A DNA stretch of 64,000 nt from Brevundimonas sp. SGAir0440 (GTDB taxonomy: Bacteria; Pseudomonadota; Alphaproteobacteria; Caulobacterales; Caulobacteraceae), in assembly GCF_005484585.1 (NCBI RefSeq), contig NZ_CP039435.1, forward strand, positions 558,001 through 622,000, given 5' to 3'. How positions within the stretch are numbered: the stretch's first letter is position 1; each line of letters opens with the position of its first letter. The position numbers and the translations under genes were made by a program. Under the pieces are notes generated by a model that saw only the letters and a list, made by a program, of their open reading frames with translations, ran no database searches and was not told where the DNA came from. Below are positions 19,858 to 28,839 of the stretch, in pieces.

Positions 19858-20079
19858 TCAGCGGGGCGGAATACGGGTGGCGCCGCCGGTGATCTTGCAG
19901 GCGTATTCGGTCTGCGGGCGCCCGGTCTGAACGCCCGTGGGCGTCAGAATGCCTTGGTCCCGCGTGCAAGCCGCTTCCAGGGCGTTCAGCTCCTGCTGAT
20001 AGCTATTGGTCGCCCCCATCGTGCCGCAGCCTGAAAGCAGCGGCAGGACAACGGCGGCGGAAAGGATGAGGATACGCAT
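19858..20079 (-). CDS. Small hypothetical lipoprotein
   Basis: 73 residues. MRILILSAAVVLPLLSGC is a lipoprotein signal with lipobox LSGC (Cys18). The short mature part has one Cys pair (AACTRD, YACKIT) that could form a disulfide. GGGAG lies about 10 bases before the ATG; an upstream in-frame start at 20133 would bury the signal. It lies 57 bases downstream of the sugar dehydrogenase gene on the same strand, possibly in one transcript. Function unknown. Confidence 0.7.
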   Translation of the reverse strand: MRILILSAAVVLPLLSGCGTMGATNSYQQELNALEAACTRDQGILTPTGVQTGRPQTEYACKITGGATRIPPR

Positions 20080-20136
20080 GGTTCGCTGCTCCCTTTGGAG
20101 CGTCAACCGCTCCGCATAGCCCCCGGCCCTCAAAGA

Positions 20137-21372
20137 CTACTGCGTCGCCGACAGCCTGACCAGCTTACCGTTCTGCTCGTCGGTGATGGCCCAGACCGAT
20201 CCGTCGGCGCCGACCGCCACATCGCGTATGCGTTCGCCCAGGTCCGTCAGCAGGCGCTCTTCGCCCACTACCCGGTCGTTCTGGATGACCAGACGCGCGA
20301 TATGTTTTTCCTTCAGGCCCGCGACCAGCAGGTTGCCGTCCCAGCCGGGGAACATGGCGCCTTGATAGAAGGTCGCGCCGCCGGGCGCGATCACCGGATC
20401 CCAGTAATAGACGGGCTGTTCGGTGCCGTCCTTTTGCGTCGCGCCGCTGTTGATCGCCCCGCCCGCATATTCGACGCCGTAGGCCGCATCCGGCCAGCCG
20501 TAGTTGGCGCCGGGCTTGTCCAGATTGACCTCGTCGCCGCCGCGCGTGCCATGTTCGATGGTCCAGATGGCGCCTGTTCCCGGCTGAACGGCGACGCCCT
20601 GAACGTTGCGGTGCCCCAGGCTCCAGATTTCCGGCAGGGCTCCGGCGCGGCCGACGAAGGGATTGTCCTGCGGGACCGTGCCGTCGGCGTTGATGCGGAT
20701 GGTCTTGCCCATGTGCGAGCCCAGATCCTGCGCCTGGGGCCGCATCGGCTTGTCGGAGCGTTCGCCCAGGGTGATGAACAGCTTGCCGTCCGGCGCGAAG
20801 GCCAGGGACGATCCGAAATGCTTATCGCCGTCATAGACGGGCAGGGCGCGGAAGATGACCTGGACGTTTTCGACACGCGAACCGTCGTCCGACAGACGCC
20901 CGCGCGCGACCGAGGTGGCGTTGCCGCCCTCGCGGGGTTCGGCGTAGCTCCAATAGATCATGTGATCCTGCGCAAAGCTCGGCCCGACGATGACGTCCAG
21001 CAGACCGCCCTGACCGCGCGCATCAACGGCAGGCAAGCCCGTGACCGGTTCGCCGACCTGGCCTTGGGCGGTGATGATGCGCAGACGACCCGGCTTTTCA
21101 GTCACCAGCCAGCGACCGTCGGGCAGGGCCGCCAAACCCCAGGGGTGGACAAGGCCCGAGGCCACCACCGTGTGGGTCATGGCCTGTTCGGTCTTGACGC
21201 CCGGCGCGCGGGTCTGGCCGGCGAAGGCTGGTTGTTGATCAGGATTGTTCGCCGGACGCGTTTCCAGCGGGGCCCCGGCCTGAGGTGCGGCAACGGCGCT
21301 CTCGCTATTTGCGCCACAGGCGGCGGCGAGAACGAGCAGGGATGTCGAGGCGGCGGCGACGATCAGGCGCAT
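20137..21372 (-). CDS. PQQ-dependent aldose sugar dehydrogenase-like lipoprotein
   Basis: 411 residues. The N-terminus ends in a lipobox (VLAAAC). The mature part is a six-bladed propeller of the YliI/soluble glucose dehydrogenase family: HPWGLAALPDGRWLVTEKPGRL, GQGGLLDVIVGP, GDKHFGSSLAFAPDGKLFITLGER, EIWSLGHRNVQGVA, IEHGTRGGDEVN, GANYGWPDAAYG. Relatives oxidise aldoses with PQQ in the periplasm. No PQQ synthesis genes lie in this window, so the cofactor would come from elsewhere. Confidence 0.9.
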   Translation of the reverse strand: MRLIVAAASTSLLVLAAACGANSESAVAAPQAGAPLETRPANNPDQQPAFAGQTRAPGVKTEQAMTHTVVASGLVHPWGLAALPDGRWLVTEKPGRLRIITAQGQVGEPVTGLPAVDARGQGGLLDVIVGPSFAQDHMIYWSYAEPREGGNATSVARGRLSDDGSRVENVQVIFRALPVYDGDKHFGSSLAFAPDGKLFITLGERSDKPMRPQAQDLGSHMGKTIRINADGTVPQDNPFVGRAGALPEIWSLGHRNVQGVAVQPGTGAIWTIEHGTRGGDEVNLDKPGANYGWPDAAYGVEYAGGAINSGATQKDGTEQPVYYWDPVIAPGGATFYQGAMFPGWDGNLLVAGLKEKHIARLVIQNDRVVGEERLLTDLGERIRDVAVGADGSVWAITDEQNGKLVRLSATQ

Positions 21373-21489
21373 GAAGGGAGAGCTCCGGCTGGGCTGTAGG
21401 CAGTCGTTACGAAACGGCGAGGCCAGCGTTACCGTTCCTGGCTCAGACCGTCTTGCGCTCTATCGCCGCAGGTTCTGGTCCGAGACGAC

Positions 21490-21518
21490 TTGAACCGCGC
21501 GCCCGACGGCGATATAGG
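21490..21518 (+). promoter_or_regulatory. Sigma-70-type promoter of the tRNA gene
   Basis: TTGAAC (21490-21495), 17-base spacer, TATAGG (21513-21518), placing a start near 21525, about 36 bases before the tRNA. Confidence 0.65.
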
Positions 21519-21560
21519 CACGCCTCTTTCGCGCTGGCCCCGGCCGCGCGCAGGGCCCGG

Positions 21561-21637
21561 GACTGGGTAGCTCAGATGGTTAGAGCGGTGGATTCATAAC
21601 CCACAGGTCGGCGGTTCGATCCCGCCTCCAGTCACCA
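21561..21637 (+). tRNA. tRNA with CAT anticodon, probably elongator tRNA-Met
   Basis: A complete 77-base cloverleaf including the encoded CCA. Acceptor GACTGGG pairs with TCCAGTC with one G-T wobble; the D-arm is GCTC/GAGC, the anticodon loop TTCATAA, and the T-arm GGCGG/CCGCC with TTCGATC. The lowest anticodon-stem pair next to the loop is an A-C mismatch (A31, C39). It lacks the three G-C pairs of the initiator type. A tRNA-Ile2 read through lysidine at C34 cannot be excluded from sequence alone. Confidence 0.93.
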
Positions 21638-21666
21638 TTTCCACTATGCTGAGCAAAGTCGTCAGT

Positions 21667-21975
21667 TCAAAGCGGTCCAGGCGGAATGCCGACGATCGAG
21701 CGGTCGTATTGCACGGCGTCTCGGCTCTGAATTTCGCGAAGTTCCTTGCGCTTGGCCTCGACCAGAGCAGCATATTGCTCAGGCGTATAGCAGATGGTCT
21801 GCTCAAGCCTACGACCTGTCAGGGCTCGCCGCTCGCAGACGCGGCGCGCCCGGGGAGGGGGCGCTGCTTGGTCCTCAGCGGCAACCTGAGGTGACGGCGC
21901 CGTCGTCGCTGGAGGGGTTTGAGCTAATGCTTGCAATGCTAGCGTGGATGCAAAGGCCAATGATGTTGCGAACAT
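21667..21975 (-). CDS. Small secreted hypothetical protein
   Basis: 102 residues with a signal peptide (MFATSLAFASTLALQALAQ, cleavage after ALAQ or LAQ). The mature chain has a Pro/Ala linker and then a charged helical segment with two Cys (RRVCERRALTG, EQTICYTPEQY), possibly a disulfide; the spacing CxxRxxTGsrl... resembles small exported proteins common in Sphingomonadales and Caulobacterales. It is convergent with the tRNA, ending 30 bases after it. Function unknown. Confidence 0.7.
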   Translation of the reverse strand: MFATSLAFASTLALQALAQTPPATTAPSPQVAAEDQAAPPPRARRVCERRALTGRRLEQTICYTPEQYAALVEAKRKELREIQSRDAVQYDRSIVGIPPGPL

Positions 21976-22149
21976 GCGTGTCTCCTTGATGATCTACGGT
22001 CTCATGTCTCGTCCCAACTAGCAAATACAACGCGCGCAGCGATCGATCGTGAGTTGCGCGTAACGACTGCCGTTGCTTTGGCTGGCTGCAACCTGCGCCG
22101 TTGTGCTGCGTTTTTCGGTCGAGCTTTCAACCTTGACCGGAGTTTCGTC

Positions 22150-22461
22150 GTGACGATCCCAACCAAAGCCCTGATGGCGGCCGTCGCCGCAATGACGCTG
22201 GGCGCAGCCGCCTGCACCCAGGCCGAGCAAGAAAAGACCGAGGCGCATGCGGAAGCTGCCGCCGACAAGACGGCCGATGTCGCGTCTCAGGCCGGGGAAG
22301 TGATCGAGGGCGGCGCGATGAAGGCGGCGCAAGCGGTCGAGAGCGGCGCCGGTAAGGTCGCCGACAAGCTGGAAAACGAACAGGCGGAAGCGGCGGCCGA
22401 GGGCAAGCCCGGCGCAATCGATCCTGCGACCGATCAGCGCGTGCCGGCCAATAACAACTAA
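22150..22461 (+). CDS. Hypothetical lipoprotein, Ala/Glu-rich
   Basis: 103 residues from a GTG with CGGAG at 9 bases. The signal ends in AMTLGAAAC, a probable lipobox. The mature part is rich in Ala, Glu and Lys with periodic helix-forming segments (KTADVASQAGEVIEGG, AVESGAGKVADKLENEQ), predicted helical, possibly an amphipathic coiled rod. Earlier starts would hide the signal. It ends 6 bases before the convergent tlpA stop. No function recognised. Confidence 0.65.
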   Translation: MTIPTKALMAAVAAMTLGAAACTQAEQEKTEAHAEAAADKTADVASQAGEVIEGGAMKAAQAVESGAGKVADKLENEQAEAAAEGKPGAIDPATDQRVPANNN

Positions 22462-22467
22462 GGTCGA

Positions 22468-23133
22468 TCAGGCGGGGGGCGGCGCTGCGCCCTCCGCCAG
22501 GATCGCATCGATCAGGGCCCGGGCTTCCGGGCTGGACCAGTCCGCCTCACCTTTCATCACGGCGCGGATGCGGCCCTGACGATCCAGGACGATGGTCTGC
22601 GGCATGGCCCCCTTGCCGGGAAACTCGAACGGCAGCTGGAACTTGGCGTCGCTGTAGAAGGGCAGGGGCGCGTGGTCGGCCAAGAAGCGTTTCGCCTCGG
22701 CTGCGGCTTCGGGCGTGGCGTCGACGTTGATCGGCAGGACAACCAGATCCTCCTTCGTCTCATAGGCCTTCGCCAGCGCCTGGAGCGTGGGCATCTCCGC
22801 CTTGCACGGCGCGCACCACATCGCCCACAGATTTACGATCACGACCTTGCCCTGGAAGGCCGAGAAGCGAACGGCCGTGCCGGTGCGGTCGCGAAACGCG
22901 TATTCGGGCGCCGACTTCGCCTCAGCCGGGGTTGATAGCGCGGCCAGGGATCCGATCGCGAAGCGCGCCAGGTTGCTTTTTGGCGCCGCAGCGGCGGTTG
23001 TCGTCTGTTCGACTTGCGCCTTCTGGCGATGATTGGCGTATAGCGACATCGCCATGCCGCCGGCGCCGGCGATGGTGCTGACGACCACGACCGCGCCGAC
23101 GACCGCCCAGATCGCCTTTCTTGAGCCGCTCAT
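22468..23133 (-). CDS. tlpA: Membrane-anchored TlpA-like thioredoxin
   Basis: 221 residues. One N-terminal membrane helix (residues about 8-30) anchors a periplasmic thioredoxin-fold domain with the active site WCAPC (Cys107, Cys110) and the cis-Pro loop MPQTIVLD. The family reduces periplasmic disulfides, often in cytochrome c or cytochrome oxidase assembly. Its ATG overlaps the argH ATG on the opposite strand in the tetranucleotide CATG (23131-23134). A TTG at 23160 is an alternative start. Confidence 0.9.
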   Translation of the reverse strand: MSGSRKAIWAVVGAVVVVSTIAGAGGMAMSLYANHRQKAQVEQTTTAAAAPKSNLARFAIGSLAALSTPAEAKSAPEYAFRDRTGTAVRFSAFQGKVVIVNLWAMWCAPCKAEMPTLQALAKAYETKEDLVVLPINVDATPEAAAEAKRFLADHAPLPFYSDAKFQLPFEFPGKGAMPQTIVLDRQGRIRAVMKGEADWSSPEARALIDAILAEGAAPPPA

Positions 23134-24571
23134 GACCGAAACACCTTCTTCCGACGCCAATCCATCCGGCGGTTCGACTGCGCCGGTGAAGCCCGCGGGT
23201 CAAGACATGTGGGGCGGACGCTTTTCGTCGCGCCCCGCCGAGATCATGCAGGCGATCAACGTCTCCATCGGCGTTGACCAGCGCCTGTGGCGTCAGGATC
23301 TGGCCGGATCGCGGGCGCACTGCCGCATGCTGGCCAAGCAAGGCATTATCCAGCAGGCCGATGCGGACGCGATCCTGGGCGGGCTGGACGCCATCCAGTC
23401 CGAGATCGAGGCCGGGACCTTCCCCTTCCGGGATCAGTTTGAGGACATCCACATGAATGTGGAGGCGCGTCTCAATGAACTGATCGGCGAGCCGTCCGGC
23501 CGGCTGCACACGGCGCGCAGCCGCAACGATCAGGTCGCGGTCGATTTCCGCCTGTGGGTCCGCGACGCCTGCGATCGCTCGGTGGCGCAGTTGAAGGCGC
23601 TGCAGGGCACCCTGTTGACGCGCGCCGAACAGCATGCCGGCGACCTGATGCCCGGCTTCACCCATTTGCAGACCGCCCAGCCCGTGACCCTGGGTCACCA
23701 TCTGATGGCCTATGTCGAGATGTTCGGCCGTGATGCCGGACGTTTCGCCGACGCCCGCGCTCGGATGAACGAAAGCCCGCTGGGGGCGGCGGCCCTGGCC
23801 GGTTCGCCCTTCCCCATCGATCGTCAGGCGACGGCGGCGGATCTGGGTTTCGACAGGCCGATGGCCAACAGCCTGGACGCCGTGTCGGACCGCGACTTCG
23901 CGCTGGAAAGCCTGGCGGCCGCCTCGATCACCGCGGGGCATCTGTCGCGCTTGGCCGAGGAGATCGTGGTGTGGATGACGCCGATGTTCGGTTTCGCCAG
24001 CCTGCCCGACGACCTGACCACCGGCTCGTCGATCATGCCGCAGAAGCGCAATCCCGACGCCGCCGAACTGGTGCGGGCCAAGACCGGACGGATCATGGGT
24101 TCTCTGGTCGCCCTGTCCACGGTGATGAAGGGCCTGCCGCTGGCCTATTCCAAGGATATGCAGGAGGACAAGCCGCCGGTGTTCGAGGCGTTCGACGCCC
24201 TGGACTTGGCCCTGGTCGCGATGACGGCGATGGTGTCGGCGCTGCAACCCAACACGGAACGGATGGCCCAGGCGGCGGGCGCGGGCTTTTCGACCGCGAC
24301 GGACCTGGCCGACTGGCTGGTGCGCGAACTCAACCTGCCGTTCCGAAAGGCGCACCACGTGACCGGCGCGGCGGTCAAGCGAGCCGAGGAGTTGGGCGTG
24401 GATCTGTCGCAACTGCCGCTGGAAGAAATGCAGAAACTGGAGCCGGGGATCACCGAAGCGGTTTACAAGGTGCTGACCGCCGAGGCTTCGTGCCAAAGCC
24501 GCCAAAGCTATGGGGGAACCGCGCCGGAACAGGTCCGTGCGCGCATCGCCGACTGGAGAGACCGCCTGTGA
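23132..24571 (+). CDS. argH: Argininosuccinate lyase
   Basis: 479 residues; cleaves argininosuccinate to arginine and fumarate, the last step of arginine synthesis; cytosolic homotetramer. The fumarase/aspartase superfamily signature [12 protein letters not shown] is clear, with [12 protein letters not shown] and the H-region [11 protein letters not shown] 25-residue variable N-terminal tail precedes the conserved MWGGRF. The start coincides with the tlpA start on the other strand; an alternative start is the Met at 23207. The downstream lipoprotein gene overlaps by 4 bases. Confidence 0.96.
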   Translation: MTETPSSDANPSGGSTAPVKPAGQDMWGGRFSSRPAEIMQAINVSIGVDQRLWRQDLAGSRAHCRMLAKQGIIQQADADAILGGLDAIQSEIEAGTFPFRDQFEDIHMNVEARLNELIGEPSGRLHTARSRNDQVAVDFRLWVRDACDRSVAQLKALQGTLLTRAEQHAGDLMPGFTHLQTAQPVTLGHHLMAYVEMFGRDAGRFADARARMNESPLGAAALAGSPFPIDRQATAADLGFDRPMANSLDAVSDRDFALESLAAASITAGHLSRLAEEIVVWMTPMFGFASLPDDLTTGSSIMPQKRNPDAAELVRAKTGRIMGSLVALSTVMKGLPLAYSKDMQEDKPPVFEAFDALDLALVAMTAMVSALQPNTERMAQAAGAGFSTATDLADWLVRELNLPFRKAHHVTGAAVKRAEELGVDLSQLPLEEMQKLEPGITEAVYKVLTAEASCQSRQSYGGTAPEQVRARIADWRDRL

Positions 24572-24798
24572 AGAAGACCCTCATCGTCGCGGGCGCGCTT
24601 GCCCTTCTGACCTCCGCCTGCGGCCGGATGGCCGATCTGGAATCGCCGGTGCGCGAGACCGAGCGTGCGCCGCGCAGCAGCCGCGCGCCGGGTCTGCCCG
24701 AGCCGGCGACCCTGAACCGTCCGTCCAGCAGCGTGCCGATCGACGGCGGTCCGTCCAACCCGATCGGCGCCGGCGCCGCCCAGAACGACCCGCGGTAA
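24568..24798 (+). CDS. LptM-like small lipoprotein
   Basis: 76 residues with a GTG start overlapping the argH stop (GTGA). The signal [18 protein letters not shown] ends in a lipobox (LTSAC, Cys18), and GRMADLESP follows. A short lipoprotein just before lysA is the usual setting of LptM (YifL), which helps maturation of the LPS-transport outer-membrane protein LptD; the assignment rests on position, size and the C-G motif. The tail is Pro/Ser-rich and probably disordered. Confidence 0.72.
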   Translation: MKKTLIVAGALALLTSACGRMADLESPVRETERAPRSSRAPGLPEPATLNRPSSSVPIDGGPSNPIGAGAAQNDPR

Positions 24799-24799
24799 G

Positions 24800-26074
24800 T
24801 TGCACCATTTCGACCTGAAGGACGGCGCCCTCCATGCCGAGGGCGTGCCGCTGGAGCTGATCGCGGACGAGGTCGGCACGCCGGCCTATGTCTATTCCAC
24901 CGCGACGCTGAAGCGGCATTACGGCCTGCTGCGCGCCGCCGCAGATGCGCATCGGGACGCTCTGGGCGAGGCCCTGATCGCCTTTGCGGTCAAGGCCAAC
25001 TCCAACCTGTCGGTGTTGGCGACCCTGGCGAAACTGGGGTCCGGCGCGGACACGGTGTCGGAGGGTGAAATCCGCCGGGCTCTTGCTGCCGGCGTACCGT
25101 CCGATCGGATCATCTTCTCCGGCGTGGGCAAGACCGATGCGGAAATGGCCTTCGCCATCAGCGTCGGCGTGCGTCAGATCAACGTCGAATCCGGCGCCGA
25201 GCTGGATCGGCTGATCACCGTCGCGGCCATGATGGACGCGTCGCCCGCCATCGCCATCCGGGTCAATCCGAACGTGGGCGCCGGCGGTCACGCCAAGATC
25301 ACCACGGGCGGCAAGGGCGACAAGTTCGGCGTGCCGGTCGAGGAGGCGATGGATCTCTATGCCCGCGCCTCGGCCTCGCCCCATGTCACGCCCGTCGGAC
25401 TGGCCTGCCACATCGGCAGCCAGATCACCGACCTTGAGCCGCTGAAGGCCGCCTTCGAGGTCTTGGCGGATATGACACGCAAACTGCGGGTTCAGGGTCA
25501 CGCCGTGACCCGGCTGGATCTGGGCGGCGGGCTGGGCGTGCCCTACTCCGGCGGGACCGAGCCGCCGTCGCCGGCCGAATATGTCGCCATGGCCGCGCGG
25601 GTTCTGAACGGGCTGGACGTTGAGGCGGCGTTCGAGCCGGGCCGGCTGCTGGCCGCCAACGCCGGCGTGCTGCTCAGCCAGGTGATCCAGGTCAACGCAC
25701 GCTCGGACGGACGGCGCTTTCTGGTGCTGGACGCGGCGATGAACGACCTGATGCGGCCGGCCCTGTACGACGCCTTCCACGATATCCAGCCGGTCAATCC
25801 GCGCAGGGGCGCGGCGACGGCCTATGACGTGGTCGGCCCGGTGTGCGAGACGGGCGACACCTTCGCACGGGACCGCGCGCTGCCGCCGCTGGAGGCCGAG
25901 GACCTGATCGTCTTCACCGGCGCCGGGGCTTACGGTGCGGTGATGTCCAGCGAGTACAACAGCCGGCCCCTGATCCCCGAGGTTTTGGTGGATGGCGATC
26001 AGTGGGCCGTGATCCGGCCACGCCCGACCTATGAAGAGATGTTGGATCGCGAGCCGTTCGCCGATTGGCTTTGA
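24800..26074 (+). CDS. lysA: Diaminopimelate decarboxylase
   Basis: 424 residues; PLP-dependent conversion of meso-diaminopimelate to lysine. Seen are the PLP lysine in FAVKANSNLSVL (about residue 64), HIGSQITD, the GGGLGVPY glycine loop, EPGRLLAANAG, and VVGPVCETGDTFARDR. It starts at a TTG one base after the lptM-like stop and has no strong ribosome-binding site, so it probably depends on coupling. Last gene of the argH-lptM-lysA unit. Confidence 0.96.
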   Translation: MHHFDLKDGALHAEGVPLELIADEVGTPAYVYSTATLKRHYGLLRAAADAHRDALGEALIAFAVKANSNLSVLATLAKLGSGADTVSEGEIRRALAAGVPSDRIIFSGVGKTDAEMAFAISVGVRQINVESGAELDRLITVAAMMDASPAIAIRVNPNVGAGGHAKITTGGKGDKFGVPVEEAMDLYARASASPHVTPVGLACHIGSQITDLEPLKAAFEVLADMTRKLRVQGHAVTRLDLGGGLGVPYSGGTEPPSPAEYVAMAARVLNGLDVEAAFEPGRLLAANAGVLLSQVIQVNARSDGRRFLVLDAAMNDLMRPALYDAFHDIQPVNPRRGAATAYDVVGPVCETGDTFARDRALPPLEAEDLIVFTGAGAYGAVMSSEYNSRPLIPEVLVDGDQWAVIRPRPTYEEMLDREPFADWL

Positions 26075-26093
26075 TCGCCGATTCTTCTCGACC

Positions 26094-26106
26094 GTTATAA
26101 AGTAAC
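26094..26106. promoter_or_regulatory. Candidate metal-regulator half-palindrome upstream of 26124
   Basis: GTTATAAAGTAAC, an inverted repeat GTTA-N5-TAAC in an AT-rich patch 18 bases before the membrane protein start. The layout resembles Zur-type boxes, but this is only a shape match. Confidence 0.35.
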
Positions 26107-26123
26107 ACGCTATAGGGCCGATC

Positions 26124-26780
26124 ATGTCTCCCGGTCCCGAACAGTCCGTCATGCTTTCCCTGCTGGGCGGCGGCTTCGTTGCGGCCTTTCTGCATGCGGC
26201 CCTGCCGACGCATTGGCTGCCCTTCACCCTGGTGGGACGGGCGCAGGGCTGGCGAGCGTCGCGGATCCTGATGGCGGTGACGGCGGCGGGTCTGGCCCAT
26301 ATCGCCACGACGGCGGTGGTCGGCGCTCTGATCGTGGCGGCGGGCCTGGCGCTGGATCAGTGGATCGAGGGGTTGCTGCCGCATCTGGCGGCGGTGCTGC
26401 TGTTCCTGTTCGGCGCCTTCTATCTGGCGCGCGCGACCCTGAAACGCCCGGCCATGGCCGGCGGGCCTGCGGTCGAGACGCCAGAGCCCGCCGTGTCCGA
26501 CAAGGCCGCCTTCCTGGGCCTGGTCGCCATGATGGCGGTCTCGCCGGGCGAAGTGCTGCTGCCCATCTATCTGTCTTCGGCCTCGGCGGGTCTTGGCGCC
26601 CTGGCGCTGCTGACGGTGGTGTTCGCGGCGGGGACCATCGCGGGCATGGCGGTCTTTACGGCCCTGGCCAGCGCCGGCGCCTCGATCCTGCGGCTGGAGC
26701 GATGGGCGCGATATGAGGGGGCGGTGCTGGGCGTGGCCCTGATCGCTCTCGGCCTCATTGTCGCCATGCACCAACACTGA
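26124..26780 (+). CDS. Six-helix membrane protein, possible metal or sulfite exporter
   Basis: 218 residues, almost entirely hydrophobic, with about six membrane helices. The first helix holds HAALPTHWLPFTLVGRAQGW, which resembles the His-containing first helix of NicO/UreH-like transporters; a second conserved loop reads SPGEVLLPIY. Substrate unknown. It sits 79 bases before a cation diffusion facilitator with which it may share metal-dependent control (inference). Alternative: a general DUF-type inner-membrane protein. Confidence 0.6.
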   Translation: MSPGPEQSVMLSLLGGGFVAAFLHAALPTHWLPFTLVGRAQGWRASRILMAVTAAGLAHIATTAVVGALIVAAGLALDQWIEGLLPHLAAVLLFLFGAFYLARATLKRPAMAGGPAVETPEPAVSDKAAFLGLVAMMAVSPGEVLLPIYLSSASAGLGALALLTVVFAAGTIAGMAVFTALASAGASILRLERWARYEGAVLGVALIALGLIVAMHQH

Positions 26781-26788
26781 CGCGATAT

Positions 26789-26819
26789 TACATGATAACA
26801 TTCAATGCGTTATCATGTA
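26789..26819. promoter_or_regulatory. 31-bp perfect inverted repeat upstream of the CDF transporter
   Basis: 11-base arms (26789-26799 and 26809-26819) are exact inverted copies around a 9-base AT-rich centre, 40 bases before the transporter ATG. Core GATAAC/GTTATC. Probably a repressor site for the transporter, most simply metal-dependent; regulator unidentified. It could also act as a hairpin near the end of the upstream gene, though no T-run follows. Confidence 0.6.
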
Positions 26820-26858
26820 TCGGCTTGGCTGTTTCGCCAGAGGGCGTATAGGCGAGCC

Positions 26859-27848
26859 ATGAACGCCCCGCACGACCACAGCCCCAGCCACCGGCATGAC
26901 CACGATCATGCGGATCACGGCCATGGGCATTCTCACAGTCACCACGGACACAGCCACGGCCACGGCGGTCATAGCCACGGTCCGGTGGACACCGGCGACT
27001 GGCGCTATGCCGTCGGCCTGGTGGTCAATCTGCTGTTCGTGGCGTGCGAGTTCGGCGCGGGCCTGATCGCGGATTCGACCGCCCTGCTGGCCGACGCTGG
27101 GCATAATCTGTCGGACGTGCTGGGTCTGGCCATGGCGGGCGGCGCGGCCTGGCTGGCGCGACGCGGCGCACATGGGGCGGCGGGCGGTCGGCGCACCTAT
27201 GGTTTCGGCAAGGCGACGGTGCTGGCGGCGCTCGGCAATGCGTTGCTGCTGATCTTCGCCTGCGGGGCCATCGCGTTCGAGGCCGTGCGGCGGTTCAACG
27301 AGCCCGCCCCGGTCGGATCGGGCGTCATCATGGCGGTGGCGGGCATCGGCTTCGTCATCAACCTGGGCACCGCGCTGCTGTTCATGAAGTCGCAGCACGA
27401 CCTGAATGCGCGCGGCGCCTATCTGCACATGATGGCTGACGCGGGCGTGTCGCTGGGCGTGGTTCTGGCGGGCGGGCTGATCATGATAACCGGCTGGTCG
27501 GTGGTCGATCCGATAGTCAGCCTGGCGATCGTGGTCGTGATCCTGTGGTCGACATGGGGCCTGCTGAAGGACTCGGTCAATCTGGCCATGGACGGCGCCC
27601 CGACGGGCGTGGACGTGCCGGCTCTGGAACAGGCGCTGGTCGGCCTGCCGGGCGTGCGAGCCGTGCATGATCTGCACGTCTGGGGACTGTCGACGACCGA
27701 GACGGCCCTGACCGCCCACCTAGTCCACGACCGCGCCGACACGGCGGCCCTGATCTGCGAGGCCCAGGCCGTGGCGAAGCGCTACGCCATCGGCCATACG
27801 ACCTTGCAGCTGGAGACCGAGCCGCTGCCGGATTGTCCGGGCTGCTGA
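26859..27848 (+). CDS. Cation diffusion facilitator (Zn/Co/Cd efflux)
   Basis: 329 residues. A His-rich N-terminus (about 20 His in the first 42 residues) is followed by six membrane helices. Helix II carries DSTALLADAGHNLSDVLGL and helix V HMMADAGVSLGVV, the paired HxxxD/DxxxD metal sites of zinc-exporting CDF proteins. The C-terminal cytoplasmic domain includes VHDLHVWGLS. It exports zinc or similar ions in exchange for protons. The ATG at 26859 is preferred; the longer frame from 26805 runs into the palindrome. Confidence 0.92.
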   Translation: MNAPHDHSPSHRHDHDHADHGHGHSHSHHGHSHGHGGHSHGPVDTGDWRYAVGLVVNLLFVACEFGAGLIADSTALLADAGHNLSDVLGLAMAGGAAWLARRGAHGAAGGRRTYGFGKATVLAALGNALLLIFACGAIAFEAVRRFNEPAPVGSGVIMAVAGIGFVINLGTALLFMKSQHDLNARGAYLHMMADAGVSLGVVLAGGLIMITGWSVVDPIVSLAIVVVILWSTWGLLKDSVNLAMDGAPTGVDVPALEQALVGLPGVRAVHDLHVWGLSTTETALTAHLVHDRADTAALICEAQAVAKRYAIGHTTLQLETEPLPDCPGC

Positions 27849-27852
27849 GCCC

Positions 27853-28710
27853 TCAGGCCTGTTCGAACGTCACCGGCGCGCCCCAGAACTGAGACACCAG
27901 TTCCGACTGCGGCCCGGCCTGGCCGGTGGTCAGGAAGTCGCGACGCCCGTTGTCGCCCAGATCGTATTCGGGGTGCGCCTTGAAATAGCGCTCCAGCGCA
28001 TCCGCCACCGCCGTCGGCTGTTCGATCAGAACGGTGCCGGCCGGCAGAGCCTGGGCGAACAGTTCAGCGACGATCTCATAGTGGGTGCAGCCCAGGATGG
28101 CCTTGTCCGGATGGCGGCCGATGCGGCGACGCAGCGCATCGACGTGGTCATCGATCACCACCTTCAGCTCCTCAGGCGGCGCGCCCAGTTCGATCAGACC
28201 CGCCAGGCCGGGGCAGGGCTCGGAGAAGACGGCGATGTCCTCCCGCCGCTTGTCGATCTCGATCTCATAGACGCGGCTGATGGCGGTGGCGGCGGTGCAG
28301 AAGACGCCGGTGATGTCGATGGAGGCGACCTTTTCGCCTTCTAGCGGGCGCTCGGCCTCGAAGCTCCAAGGCTTGCCGGTCGCCGCCTCGATGGTCGGGA
28401 CGATGATGCCCAGGATGTTGACCGGGCGGCCCAGACGCTCGCGCAGACCCGGCAGCCAGGTCTGTTGCAGACGGCGAAGCGCAATGGCGCTGGCGGTGTT
28501 GCAGGCCAGGACGACGACGGAGGCGCCGGCGTCGAACAGACGCTCGCAGCCGGTTTTCGTCAGTTCGACGATGTCTTCGCCGCCGCGCCCGCCATAGGGG
28601 GCGTGGGCCTGATCGGCCAGATAGACGAAGTCCCGCTGGGGGAAGCGTCGGGTCAGTTCGCGGTGGACGGTCAGGCCGCCCACGCCGGAGTCGAAAACGC
28701 CAATAGCCAT
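27853..28710 (-). CDS. murI: Glutamate racemase
   Basis: 285 residues; interconverts L- and D-glutamate for peptidoglycan. The motif GVFDSGVGGLTV opens the protein, and the two catalytic cysteines are in LACNTASA (Cys70) and ILGCTHYE. Length is close to family norm. Its 3' end is 4 bases from the convergent transporter gene. Confidence 0.95.
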   Translation of the reverse strand: MAIGVFDSGVGGLTVHRELTRRFPQRDFVYLADQAHAPYGGRGGEDIVELTKTGCERLFDAGASVVVLACNTASAIALRRLQQTWLPGLRERLGRPVNILGIIVPTIEAATGKPWSFEAERPLEGEKVASIDITGVFCTAATAISRVYEIEIDKRREDIAVFSEPCPGLAGLIELGAPPEELKVVIDDHVDALRRRIGRHPDKAILGCTHYEIVAELFAQALPAGTVLIEQPTAVADALERYFKAHPEYDLGDNGRRDFLTTGQAGPQSELVSQFWGAPVTFEQA

Positions 28711-28839
28711 GGCCCGGCTTTAGAACAGTGCGACGACGTATCCAACCGGATTGGCGACAAGTTTATCCCCGCGTCAGGTGACGGGGGCGATCCGTGCGCC
28801 TAAGTGTATCGCAACCATGATCTTGTTTCGGAGCATTCC

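Noticed and set aside
21594..21806. Minus-strand frame ending in GGGIEPPTCGL
   Set aside because: It is antisense to the tRNA; GGGIEPP is a well-known false translation of tRNA 3' ends.
22922..24505. Long minus-strand frame over argH
   Set aside because: Shadow of argH, rich in Arg, Gly and His without family features.
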